In this document: piece by piece, positions 31,523 through 39,526 of the stretch
Layout: the number at the start of each line of letters is the position of its first letter
Numbering within the stretch: position 1 is the first letter of the stretch
Source of the DNA: Basfia succiniciproducens
Lineage (GTDB): Bacteria; Pseudomonadota; Gammaproteobacteria; Enterobacterales; Pasteurellaceae
Assembly: GCF_011455875.1 (NCBI RefSeq)
Contig: NZ_CP015031.1
Coordinates: 434,001 to 498,000, forward strand
Direction: 5' to 3'
Length of the DNA stretch: 64,000 nt
Position numbers and translations under genes: made by a program
Notes under the pieces: model-generated
Seen by the model: only the letters and a program-made list of their open reading frames with translations
Database searches by the model: none
What the model was told of the DNA's origin: nothing

Positions 31523-33604
31523 ATGAGTTATCAAGTTTTAGCACGAAAGTGGCGGCCGAAAAACTTTGCCGAAGTTGTCGGACAAGAGCATATCTTGGCC
31601 GCACTTTCTAACGGCTTAAGGGAAAATCGCCTGCATCACGCTTATCTCTTTTCCGGCACCAGAGGCGTTGGTAAAACCTCTATCGCTCGTCTTTTTGCCA
31701 AAGGGTTAAATTGCATGGATGGTGTCACGGCGGAGCCTTGCGGTAAATGTGCGCATTGTAAAGCGATTGAAGAAGGTAACTTTATCGATCTTATTGAGAT
31801 CGATGCGGCATCACGTACGAAAGTGGAAGATACGCGCGAATTGCTGGATAACGTTCAATACAAACCCGTGCAGGGGAGATATAAAGTATATTTGATTGAC
31901 GAAGTACATATGCTTTCCCGTCATTCTTTTAATGCGTTATTAAAAACCTTGGAAGAACCGCCGGAATATGTCAAATTCCTACTGGCTACAACGGATCCGC
32001 AAAAATTACCGGTGACGATTTTATCCCGTTGTATGCAATTCAATCTAAAAGCTTTAGATCAAAAACAAATCAGCCATCATCTACAGCATATTCTTAAGGA
32101 AGAAGAAATTCCTTATGAAATGACCGCACTTGATAAACTGGCAAAAGCCGCCCGGGGCAGTATTCGTGACAGCTTAAGTCTTACTGATCAAGCGATTGCT
32201 ATGTCTAACGGTAACATCAGCCGGGATGTTGTGCGTGTGATGCTTGGTTTATTGGATGACAATCAGCCTATTGAAATTCTCTATGCGTTACAGCAAGGTA
32301 ACGGCGAGAATTTAATGAAAGTGATTCAAGCGGTTGCGGATAAAGGCGGAAATTGGGATGAATTGCTTATTGAAGTAGGTGAAACTTTGCACCAAATTGC
32401 CATGCAACAATTGCTACCTTCAACAAGTAACGATGAAACTCAAATCGGTTTCTTAGCGAAACATATTGCGCCGGAAGACGTGCAGTTGTTCTATCAGATT
32501 GTTGTGAACGGTCGCAAAGAGTTAGCGTTCGCACCAAATCCTCGTATCGGTGTGGAAATGACTTTATTGCGAGCGTTAGCCTTTCATCCTAAGCTTGTTC
32601 AAAGCCAGCCGAGCCAACAAGAGCAGCTATCGAACGTTCAAACCTACGTACAAAGTGCGGTTAAAAAAACTGAAAATTTAGTGGATATGCCGGTTGTGTC
32701 GCAATCCATTAAAGCGAAGTATGAATCACCGGCACATTCCGCTGCGGCAAATGCGGAACAACCAAGTTCAGCTGCGCTTAGCGCTCTGGAACAAATTCAA
32801 AAATTGCGTTCTCAGGCGAGCGGAAACGGCGAAAAAAAAAACGTTAATGTAACTTCTTCTCCTCTAACTGAAACCGATTCTTCAAGTTTATCCGATTTAT
32901 CCGAAACTTCGCCAAAAGTGACCGCACTTCCCGTAGTTACCATGCAGAATAAATCAAAAAAACAGGCGGATTTGTTAGACCGTTTGGTTAACCTCTCTAA
33001 TTCAAAAAATACAGAAACGGAAAATGCCGAAGATAGTGCGGAGAATACGGAAAACGATTCGGAAGATGAAACCAATTTGGCTGAAACCTACCGCTGGGAA
33101 TGGACCAATCCTGAATTAGCGCAGGAAGAAACCGCCGTTCGACCGTCTGATATTAAAAAAGCAATCTTGCAGGAAAAAACGCCCGAGGTGATTACAAAAG
33201 TAATTGCCATGGCGGACGAACGGGACGAATGGACGAAAACCGTCTCGCAACTACATCTTGACGAATTGAAGCTGGTAAAGCAAATCGCCTTAAATTCCGT
33301 GGTGTTAATTCAGCATGAGAATGAAATGAAGTTAGGATTGCGATCCGCACAGAAGCATTTAGTGCGGGATAAATCCGTTGAAATTTTGCAGGATGCCTTA
33401 ACTAAGTTTTATGGAAAAACAATTAATTTAACCATTGATTTCAATGATGACGAAAGTCTGTTTACGCCGCTTGATCACCGTCGTCAAATTTATCAGGAGC
33501 TGAGCGAACAGGCAAAAGAAGACTTGCTGAAAGATAAGAAAGTCCGGCTGTTGCAGGATATGTTCGACGCAAAATTGGATATGGACAGTATTCGTCCGGT
33601 TTAA
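31523..33604 (+). CDS. dnaX: DNA polymerase III subunit tau/gamma
   Basis: A 693-residue clamp-loader subunit. The AAA+ domain I has Walker A GTRGVGKTS near residue 45, the zinc module C-x8-CGKCAHC, and Walker B LIDEVHML; domains II and III follow to about residue 365. The tau-specific domains IV and V, which bind DnaB and the polymerase, occupy the remainder. A run of ten A residues at 32832-32841 (codons GAA AAA AAA AAC) is followed in the -1 frame by CGT TAA, so a shorter gamma of about 441 residues is expected; E. coli gamma has 431. The linker of residues 365-500 is low complexity and variable. Confidence 0.97.
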   Translation: MSYQVLARKWRPKNFAEVVGQEHILAALSNGLRENRLHHAYLFSGTRGVGKTSIARLFAKGLNCMDGVTAEPCGKCAHCKAIEEGNFIDLIEIDAASRTKVEDTRELLDNVQYKPVQGRYKVYLIDEVHMLSRHSFNALLKTLEEPPEYVKFLLATTDPQKLPVTILSRCMQFNLKALDQKQISHHLQHILKEEEIPYEMTALDKLAKAARGSIRDSLSLTDQAIAMSNGNISRDVVRVMLGLLDDNQPIEILYALQQGNGENLMKVIQAVADKGGNWDELLIEVGETLHQIAMQQLLPSTSNDETQIGFLAKHIAPEDVQLFYQIVVNGRKELAFAPNPRIGVEMTLLRALAFHPKLVQSQPSQQEQLSNVQTYVQSAVKKTENLVDMPVVSQSIKAKYESPAHSAAANAEQPSSAALSALEQIQKLRSQASGNGEKKNVNVTSSPLTETDSSSLSDLSETSPKVTALPVVTMQNKSKKQADLLDRLVNLSNSKNTETENAEDSAENTENDSEDETNLAETYRWEWTNPELAQEETAVRPSDIKKAILQEKTPEVITKVIAMADERDEWTKTVSQLHLDELKLVKQIALNSVVLIQHENEMKLGLRSAQKHLVRDKSVEILQDALTKFYGKTINLTIDFNDDESLFTPLDHRRQIYQELSEQAKEDLLKDKKVRLLQDMFDAKLDMDSIRPV
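32832..32847 (+). other. dnaX slippery sequence and -1 frame stop
   Basis: Ten consecutive A residues contain the heptamers A AAA AAA and A AAA AAC in zero frame. After a one-base backward slip the next codons are CGT and TAA (32845-32847). The upstream bases AGGCGAG near 32815 could act as a weak stimulatory Shine-Dalgarno. I see no strong hairpin after it, so RNA-polymerase slippage on the A run is an alternative to ribosomal slippage. Confidence 0.7.
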
Positions 33605-33607
33605 ATT

Positions 33608-34474
33608 ATGGGTAAATTAAAGCGTTTTTTACTGATTTTTGTTCTTGCGTTTTTTGCCGCAGGAGCCTATTTTTTTTATACCGTTCAGATTTTCGAACAG
33701 CCCAAAATCTCTTTCAATTCGGTTCAACCCTCCTCGCTAACCCCGCAAAATCAATATTGCTTTGCAGTGAATTCACCGCTCCAAATTATTCGGCAGAACC
33801 GATTTAAATTTGTAGTATGGAATATTCACAAAGGATTGGATGAAGGTTGGCAACAAAGTTTGCAGCAATTTGCTCAAGAAGCTGATTTTTTGTTACTACA
33901 GGAAGTCGCCAGCACGCAGCAATTGGCGCAGGAAATTCCGCAATTTTCCACCGCACTTTACGTTACCTCGTTCAGTTACTTGGGGCGGGAATCAGGCGTT
34001 AGTATTTTAGCCAAAACCATGCCGCAGCGAATTTGTGGCGGTGCTGAGAAAGAACCCTGGATTTTGATTCCTAAAGTGGGTAATGCTATGACATTTCCCT
34101 TACAAAACGGGCAATCTTTATTAGTGGTTAATTTGCATTTGGTAAATTTTGAATTTCATCCTACAAGCTATCGCAATCAGTTGGAAAATATGATGCGACT
34201 GGTCGCGAAGCATCAAGGACCGATTATTTTGGCGGGTGATTTTAACAGCTGGAACCAGCCGCGTTTAAATTTGGTTCGCCGTTTTGCGAAACAATATCAA
34301 TTAAATGAAGTGAATTATCACCCCGACGAACGTTTACGATTCTTAACCAATCCGCTCGATCATGTTTTTGTGCGCGGATTGAATGTAATAACAAGCACGA
34401 CGGTAAAAACATCAAGTTCGGATCACAATCCGATTTTTGTGGAAGTCGCGTTAGACAAGCCAAATTCTAAATAG
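33608..34474 (+). CDS. Endonuclease/exonuclease/phosphatase family protein (YafD-like)
   Basis: A 288-residue protein of the UPF0294/YafD family with an N-terminal membrane anchor (residues 7-26) and a metal-dependent EEP domain. The visible motifs are WNIHKGLDEGW (Asn ligand), LLLQEV (Glu), VVNLHLVNFE, GDFNSW (Asp, Asn), LDHVFVRG and the final SSDHNPI (Asp-His). The complete catalytic set suggests an active phosphodiesterase or nuclease with its domain in the periplasm or on the inner membrane face. It starts 3 bp after the dnaX stop, so it is co-transcribed. The substrate is unknown. Confidence 0.8.
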   Translation: MGKLKRFLLIFVLAFFAAGAYFFYTVQIFEQPKISFNSVQPSSLTPQNQYCFAVNSPLQIIRQNRFKFVVWNIHKGLDEGWQQSLQQFAQEADFLLLQEVASTQQLAQEIPQFSTALYVTSFSYLGRESGVSILAKTMPQRICGGAEKEPWILIPKVGNAMTFPLQNGQSLLVVNLHLVNFEFHPTSYRNQLENMMRLVAKHQGPIILAGDFNSWNQPRLNLVRRFAKQYQLNEVNYHPDERLRFLTNPLDHVFVRGLNVITSTTVKTSSSDHNPIFVEVALDKPNSK

Positions 34475-34554
34475 AACTCGTTCGTTTCTTTTTTTTTTCA
34501 TAAAATAGTTGGGTATGATATCCCATTATTATTTTTTACTATAAGCAAATTCCT

Positions 34555-35271
34555 ATGAAACTATTGATTTCAAACCAGCATGGTGCGATTGTAATGGCAT
34601 TAATGCCGTTTTTTTACGGTATGTTATTGTCTCAACCTGTTTGGGCGCATATTTTCTTATTATTGGCCTGGTTTTCATTATATTTATTAAGTTATCCTTT
34701 TTTGAATTTGTTTAAAGGGCGTAATTTGGCACAATATAAAACATGGGTATGGATTTATGCTTGCGCGGTTATTATTTTTGTTATTCCGGCTCTGATTTAT
34801 AATTGGAAAATATTATATTTTGCACTGACTATCGCTTTGTTATCATCGGTAAGCGTTTATTTCGTCAAGCAAAAAAATGAGCGGGCATTTTTAAATGATT
34901 TAAACGGTATCGTTATTTTTGCCGTTGCGGGAATGGGGGCTTACTATTTTGCCGATTCGGTTTGGGATTATAAAATCTGGCAAGTGGCTTGTTACCCTAG
35001 CTTGTTTTTTATCGGGACGACACTTTATGTAAAATCAATGATGAGGGAGCGAAAGAACCCGCTTTATTTGAAACTCTCAATTATTTTTCATATTGGTTGT
35101 ATTTTAGTCTTTCTATTTGTGCAACAATATATCCTTACTTTAGCATTTATTATACCGTTGGTTCGCGCTATTTATTTACCCGCTAAAAAATTATCGGTGA
35201 AACAAATAGGTCTTATTGAAATGGCGGTTTCTTTGTTATTTTTTGTCATATTATTATGGGCAACCATTTAG
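34555..35271 (+). CDS. YwiC-like membrane protein
   Basis: A 238-residue hydrophobic protein with about seven or eight predicted membrane segments. The N-terminal SNQHGAIVMALMPFFYGML resembles the conserved HGAW-type start of the YwiC-like family (named for Bacillus YwiC). In several bacteria ywiC-like genes lie near nitrate or nitrite respiration genes; here nirK is 4 kb away, but I would not draw a functional link. Function unknown. AT-rich relative to its neighbours. Confidence 0.7.
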   Translation: MKLLISNQHGAIVMALMPFFYGMLLSQPVWAHIFLLLAWFSLYLLSYPFLNLFKGRNLAQYKTWVWIYACAVIIFVIPALIYNWKILYFALTIALLSSVSVYFVKQKNERAFLNDLNGIVIFAVAGMGAYYFADSVWDYKIWQVACYPSLFFIGTTLYVKSMMRERKNPLYLKLSIIFHIGCILVFLFVQQYILTLAFIIPLVRAIYLPAKKLSVKQIGLIEMAVSLLFFVILLWATI

Positions 35272-35321
35272 ATACCGGAAGTTTAGAAATTTAGGCGTTA
35301 GAAGTTTAGGTAGTAGCAGTT

Positions 35322-36005
35322 ATGAAATTGAAATATAAATTATGCATAGCATTATTTGCCTGGGTGAGTGCTTTCCATGTAGCGGCGGCACCGCAGACAC
35401 ATGCGGAAGTCTCGAATGTAACAACGGAATTGAACGACATTCAAATTCGTCTAAAGGCGCAACAGTCGGCGGATAAAGGCGATTGGAAAACCGTCTATAC
35501 GCTGTTATTGCCGCTTGCTCAACGGGGTGATTCGCAAGCACAGGTTAATTTAGGTATTTTATTTTCATCGGGACGCGGAGTTGAAAAGAATTTAGAAAAG
35601 GCTTATTGGTGGTTTAACGAGTCGGCGGAACAGGGCAACGCTAAAGCGGTAACTTACATCGGCTTGATGTATTTAGAGGGCGTTGGCGTAAAACAGGATA
35701 CCAAACATGCTATTCGGATTTTAGAAAAAGCGGGGCGGGTAGATTATCCGCGGGCGATGTTAGCTTTGGGTAACGCCTATTATATGGAAAAAAATTTGCA
35801 GAAATCTTTTCTGTGGTTTGAACGTGCCGCTATGAAAGGTGTTAGCGAGGCGCAATTTAAATTAGGCATGATGTATGAAAAAGGCGAAGGCACCCATAAA
35901 GACGAAGAACAGGCCGTTTATTGGTACCAAACATCCTTAAAGGCCAATGACGATATTGCGGAATTCGCCAAAGAACGTTTATCGGCATTAGGCCGGCTCC
36001 GATAA
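35322..36005 (+). CDS. Sel1-repeat (TPR-like) secreted protein
   Basis: A 227-residue protein with a signal peptide (residues 1-23, ending VAAA) and four Sel1-like repeats of about 36 residues from residue 65 on, seen as AQVNLGILFSSGRGVEKNLE, AVTYIGLMYLEGVGVKQDTK, AMLALGNAYYMEKNLQ and AQFKLGMMYEKGEGTHKDEE. Such alpha-solenoids mediate protein-protein contacts in the periplasm. The partner is unknown. In the 50 bp before the start the phrase GAAGTTTAG occurs twice, with a degenerate copy between them. The ribosome site is weak. Confidence 0.8.
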   Translation: MKLKYKLCIALFAWVSAFHVAAAPQTHAEVSNVTTELNDIQIRLKAQQSADKGDWKTVYTLLLPLAQRGDSQAQVNLGILFSSGRGVEKNLEKAYWWFNESAEQGNAKAVTYIGLMYLEGVGVKQDTKHAIRILEKAGRVDYPRAMLALGNAYYMEKNLQKSFLWFERAAMKGVSEAQFKLGMMYEKGEGTHKDEEQAVYWYQTSLKANDDIAEFAKERLSALGRLR

Positions 36006-36016
36006 ATTAGGCGGGT

Positions 36017-36051
36017 AAAAAGGCAAGCGGGTTTAATCCGCTTGCCTTTTT
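36017..36051. terminator. Bidirectional terminator between Sel1 gene and parC
   Basis: AAAAGGCAAGCGG pairs with CCGCTTGCCTTTT around a seven-base loop, with A and T runs at the two sides. It serves the converging Sel1-repeat gene and parC. Confidence 0.92.
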
Positions 36052-36064
36052 ATATGGCGACAGC

Positions 36065-38311
36065 TTAGTTCGGTTCAACAACTGTAATTTCCGCCTGACT
36101 GGTAAGCCCTCTCGGTAACTGCGTACCTTTGCGCCCGCGTTCGGCTCGATATTTTTGCAGATCCTCAGGTTTTAGCGTGATTTTGCGTTTACCGGAATGA
36201 AATACCAAACTTGAGTTTTCACTAATTAGCAACAATTTTACCAATAAATCGGTGCGTTCTTTGGCGCTTGCCGCCGGAATGGTAACGATTTTATTTCCTT
36301 TGCCTTTTGATAAGGATGGTAGATCCTTAACCGGGAAGATCAGCATTCTACCCGCAGCCGTCAACGCTACTAAAAGTGCGGTAGAATTTTCAATATTTTT
36401 CGGCGGTAACACTTTTGCATTTTCAGGCAGGCTGATTACCGCTTTACCGGCTTTATTGCGAGCGATTAAATCTTCAAATTTACAAATAAAACCATAACCC
36501 GCATCGGAGGCCATTAACAATTGTTGGCTTTCGTTTTCAATTAACAGATAGTCAACAGAGGCGCCTGCCGGCAGCGTAAGTTTGCCGGTTAACGGCTCGC
36601 CTTGTGAGCGGGCGGAAGGCAATGAAAGCGGATCCAGCGCATAGCTGCGACCGCTGCTGTCGATAAATACTGCCGGTTGGCTGGATTTGCCGCAGGCATG
36701 GGCGAGATATTTATCGCCGGCTTTATAATTTAATCCTTGCGGATCGATATCATGACCTTTGGCACAGCGCACCCATCCCATCTCGGAAAGAATGACGGTG
36801 ACAGGTTCCGCCGGAATCATTTCGCTTTCGGAAATCGCTTTGGCTTCCGCGCGTTCAACAATCGGCGAGCGTCTTGGACTGGCGTAGGTTTTTGCATCCT
36901 GCTGGATTTCTTTTTTGATCAAGGTATTTAAACGACGCTCGGAGGATAAAATCTGTTCTAACTGCGCACGTTCCTGTTCCAATTGATCTTTTTCCGCCTG
37001 TAGTTCATGTTCTTCCAATTTGGCTAAATGGCGCAAGCGCAGGTTCAAAATGGCTTCCGCCTGTTCGTCTGACAGCTCGAAACGCGCCATCAAAACCGGT
37101 TTAGGTTCGTCCTCATTACGAATAATATGAATGACTTCATCAATATTAAGATAAGCGATCATCAAACCCTGCAAAATATGCAGGCGGGAAAGCACTTTAT
37201 CCAAACGGTATTGCAAACGGCGGGTTACCGTGCTGCGACGGAAAGAGAGCCATTCGGTTAAAATTTGCAGCAAATTTTTTACCGCCGGTTTATTGTCTAA
37301 ACCGATCATATTCATGTTTACGCGGTAATTTTTTTCTAAATCCGTGGTGGCGAATAAATGCGCCATTAAGGCGTCCGAATCCACCCGGTTGGAACGGGGA
37401 ACCAGCACGATACGCACCGGATTTTCGTGATCCGCTTCATCGCGGATATCTTCAACCATCGGCAGTTTTTTAGCCGTCATTTGCTCGGCGATTTGGGCGA
37501 TTACTTTCGACGGCGAAGCCTGATGAGGCAGCGCGGTAATAATAATTTCGCCGTCTTCTTTTTTCCATACCGCACGCATTTTAACGGAACCGCGACCGTT
37601 TTCGTAAATTTTACGGATTTCTTCTTTCGGCGAAATAATTTCCGCTTCCGTCGGGAAGTCAGGGCCTTGCACCAGGGTAAGAATGTCATCAAGAGTGGCT
37701 TTCGGATTATCCAGCAGCATTACCGCCGCATCGGCAATTTCGTTCAGATTATGAGGCGGAATATCCGTCGCCATACCGACGGCAATCCCTGTGGTGCCGT
37801 TGAGTAAAATGTGCGGTAAGCGGGCCGGCAAATATTGCGGTTCAAGAATTGTGCCGTCAAAGTTCGGTTGATAATCCACCGTGCCTTGCCCTAATTCGCC
37901 AAGCAATAATTCGGCAAATTTGGATAAGCGGGATTCCGTATAACGCATGGCGGCGAAGGATTTCGGATCGTCGGGGGCGCCCCAGTTTCCTTGTCCGTCC
38001 ACCAGCGGATAACGATAAGAAAAAGGTTGCGCCATTAACACCATGGCTTCATAGCAGGCGGTGTCGCCATGGGGGTGGAATTTACCCAATACATCCCCCA
38101 CGGTACGCGCCGATTTTTTATATTTGGCGGTGGCGTTTAAGCCCAGCTCGGACATAGCATAAACAATACGGCGTTGTACCGGTTTCAGCCCGTCGCCGAT
38201 AAAAGGCAGGGCGCGATCCATGATTACATACATGGAATAATTCAAATAAGCACTTTCGGTAAAAGTGCGCAGAGGCATTTGTTCAATGCCTTCATAATTG
38301 ATTTCAGACAT
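36065..38311 (-). CDS. parC: DNA topoisomerase IV subunit A
   Basis: A 748-residue type IIA subunit that with ParE decatenates daughter chromosomes. The catalytic Tyr124 (AAMRYTES) is present. The quinolone-determining stretch reads [12 protein letters not shown]: the residue equivalent to E. coli Ser80 and H. influenzae Ser84 is threonine (codon ACC), while Asp83 and Glu88 are retained. The C-terminal domain is shorter than that of GyrA and lacks the canonical GyrA box, as usual. In H. influenzae parC adjoins parE; here nirK separates them. Confidence 0.97.
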   Translation of the reverse strand: MSEINYEGIEQMPLRTFTESAYLNYSMYVIMDRALPFIGDGLKPVQRRIVYAMSELGLNATAKYKKSARTVGDVLGKFHPHGDTACYEAMVLMAQPFSYRYPLVDGQGNWGAPDDPKSFAAMRYTESRLSKFAELLLGELGQGTVDYQPNFDGTILEPQYLPARLPHILLNGTTGIAVGMATDIPPHNLNEIADAAVMLLDNPKATLDDILTLVQGPDFPTEAEIISPKEEIRKIYENGRGSVKMRAVWKKEDGEIIITALPHQASPSKVIAQIAEQMTAKKLPMVEDIRDEADHENPVRIVLVPRSNRVDSDALMAHLFATTDLEKNYRVNMNMIGLDNKPAVKNLLQILTEWLSFRRSTVTRRLQYRLDKVLSRLHILQGLMIAYLNIDEVIHIIRNEDEPKPVLMARFELSDEQAEAILNLRLRHLAKLEEHELQAEKDQLEQERAQLEQILSSERRLNTLIKKEIQQDAKTYASPRRSPIVERAEAKAISESEMIPAEPVTVILSEMGWVRCAKGHDIDPQGLNYKAGDKYLAHACGKSSQPAVFIDSSGRSYALDPLSLPSARSQGEPLTGKLTLPAGASVDYLLIENESQQLLMASDAGYGFICKFEDLIARNKAGKAVISLPENAKVLPPKNIENSTALLVALTAAGRMLIFPVKDLPSLSKGKGNKIVTIPAASAKERTDLLVKLLLISENSSLVFHSGKRKITLKPEDLQKYRAERGRKGTQLPRGLTSQAEITVVEPN

Positions 38312-38359
38312 AATTTTTATCTTTTATTAACAAAAAGTGCGGTCGGTTTTTTGGAAATT

Positions 38360-39454
38360 TTAATGCTTAAATCCCGTATCGATATCGGAATCCGGATTGC
38401 GTTTGTCATAAGGCTCATCACGTAATTTCCCACTGAAAATTTCAGGATTTTCATCACCTTCAATCATCAATGTGCCGCGGGCCCCTTTGTCGGCACGGAA
38501 AATCGAATGATCAATAAATGAATATTGCCCCGGTACCGGAATAGTCACTTCGCTAATCATGGCGCCACCGGAAGGAATCAAGGTTGTTTGCACGTTATGA
38601 TTTTGCAGTGTGCCGCCTTCCATATAAACCGTATCGAAAGTTTTCCCGATTAAATGGAATGAAGAAGCCTTATTCGGGCCGGCATTGCCTACATAAAAAC
38701 GGATTTTTTCGCCCACTTTCGCTTTTAAGGCTTTTTCGCCCTGCATTGAGCCGTAATGCCCGTTGAATACAACGTAATCAGGTAATTCATAAGCGGCTTT
38801 TTCCGTGCTGAATACTTGCAAACCTTGCTCGCCGAAGCTACCGTTGGTATAGAATTCGTTTTGCATAATGTAAAATTCTTTATCCGCCGGCGGGAAACCT
38901 TCTTTAGGTTCTACCAGCATTAACCCGAACATGCCTTTGCCGATATGGGTTCCTGCGCCGGGAATCGAAGCGCAGTGGTAAACGTATAAGCCCGAGCTTA
39001 GGGTTTTGAAGCGATAAACCGTGGTACGCCCGGGTTTTGTACTGCTCACCATTGCCGTACCGTCCGGCGCGGCGGAAGCGTGGAAATCCAGGCTATGGGG
39101 CAGCCCCGAGTTAATCGGGTTGGATAAATGTACTTCAACGGTATCGCCTTCCCGCACGCGAATAAAAGGTGCCGGCGTTGAACCGTTAAAAGTCCAGTAT
39201 TTGAATTTGACGCCGGGCATAATTTCCATCATACGATCGGCGGCTTCCAATTTTACCACGACATTGGCCGGCGTGGTACGGTTTACCGGCTTAGGCACAT
39301 TAGGCGCGTAAGTGAGTTCGGCTTCAATGCTCGGTAATTCGCTTGAAAGTGCGGTGCTTTTTACCGAAGTTTTATCAGGTTGATTATCCGCCCAAACATT
39401 GGTTGAAAGTACGGTTGCTGTGGCAAGCAAAATCGCAATAGTTGTTTTTTTCAT
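38360..39454 (-). CDS. nirK: Copper-containing nitrite reductase NirK (AniA-like)
   Basis: A 364-residue periplasmic enzyme reducing nitrite to nitric oxide. A cleavable signal peptide (residues 1-22, ending VWA) without lipobox leads to two cupredoxin domains. All copper ligands can be read: type 1 His120, Cys161, His170 and Met175; type 2 His125, His160 and His316; and the catalytic Asp123 and His267. It resembles Neisseria AniA (DHSIFRA motif). It lies between parE and parC on the same strand. An uptake core inside the gene near 39346 indicates it has been long resident in, or transferred among, Pasteurellaceae. No NO reductase is in the window. Confidence 0.93.
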   Translation of the reverse strand: MKKTTIAILLATATVLSTNVWADNQPDKTSVKSTALSSELPSIEAELTYAPNVPKPVNRTTPANVVVKLEAADRMMEIMPGVKFKYWTFNGSTPAPFIRVREGDTVEVHLSNPINSGLPHSLDFHASAAPDGTAMVSSTKPGRTTVYRFKTLSSGLYVYHCASIPGAGTHIGKGMFGLMLVEPKEGFPPADKEFYIMQNEFYTNGSFGEQGLQVFSTEKAAYELPDYVVFNGHYGSMQGEKALKAKVGEKIRFYVGNAGPNKASSFHLIGKTFDTVYMEGGTLQNHNVQTTLIPSGGAMISEVTIPVPGQYSFIDHSIFRADKGARGTLMIEGDENPEIFSGKLRDEPYDKRNPDSDIDTGFKH

Positions 39455-39526
39455 AGAAATTCCTTCAATCTTTCAAGTTGGCAAACTAAGGAAAAAATCG
39501 CTGTTTTTCGACCGCACTTTTAGATC

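Noticed and set aside
34555-35271. YwiC-like gene as part of a nitrite-respiration cluster with nirK
   Set aside because: It is on the other strand, 3 kb away, and separated by a bidirectional terminator and parC.
37427-37807. A 126-codon frame antisense to parC
   Set aside because: It is a shadow of the parC codons (Arg/Phe-rich, no homology pattern) without a ribosome site.
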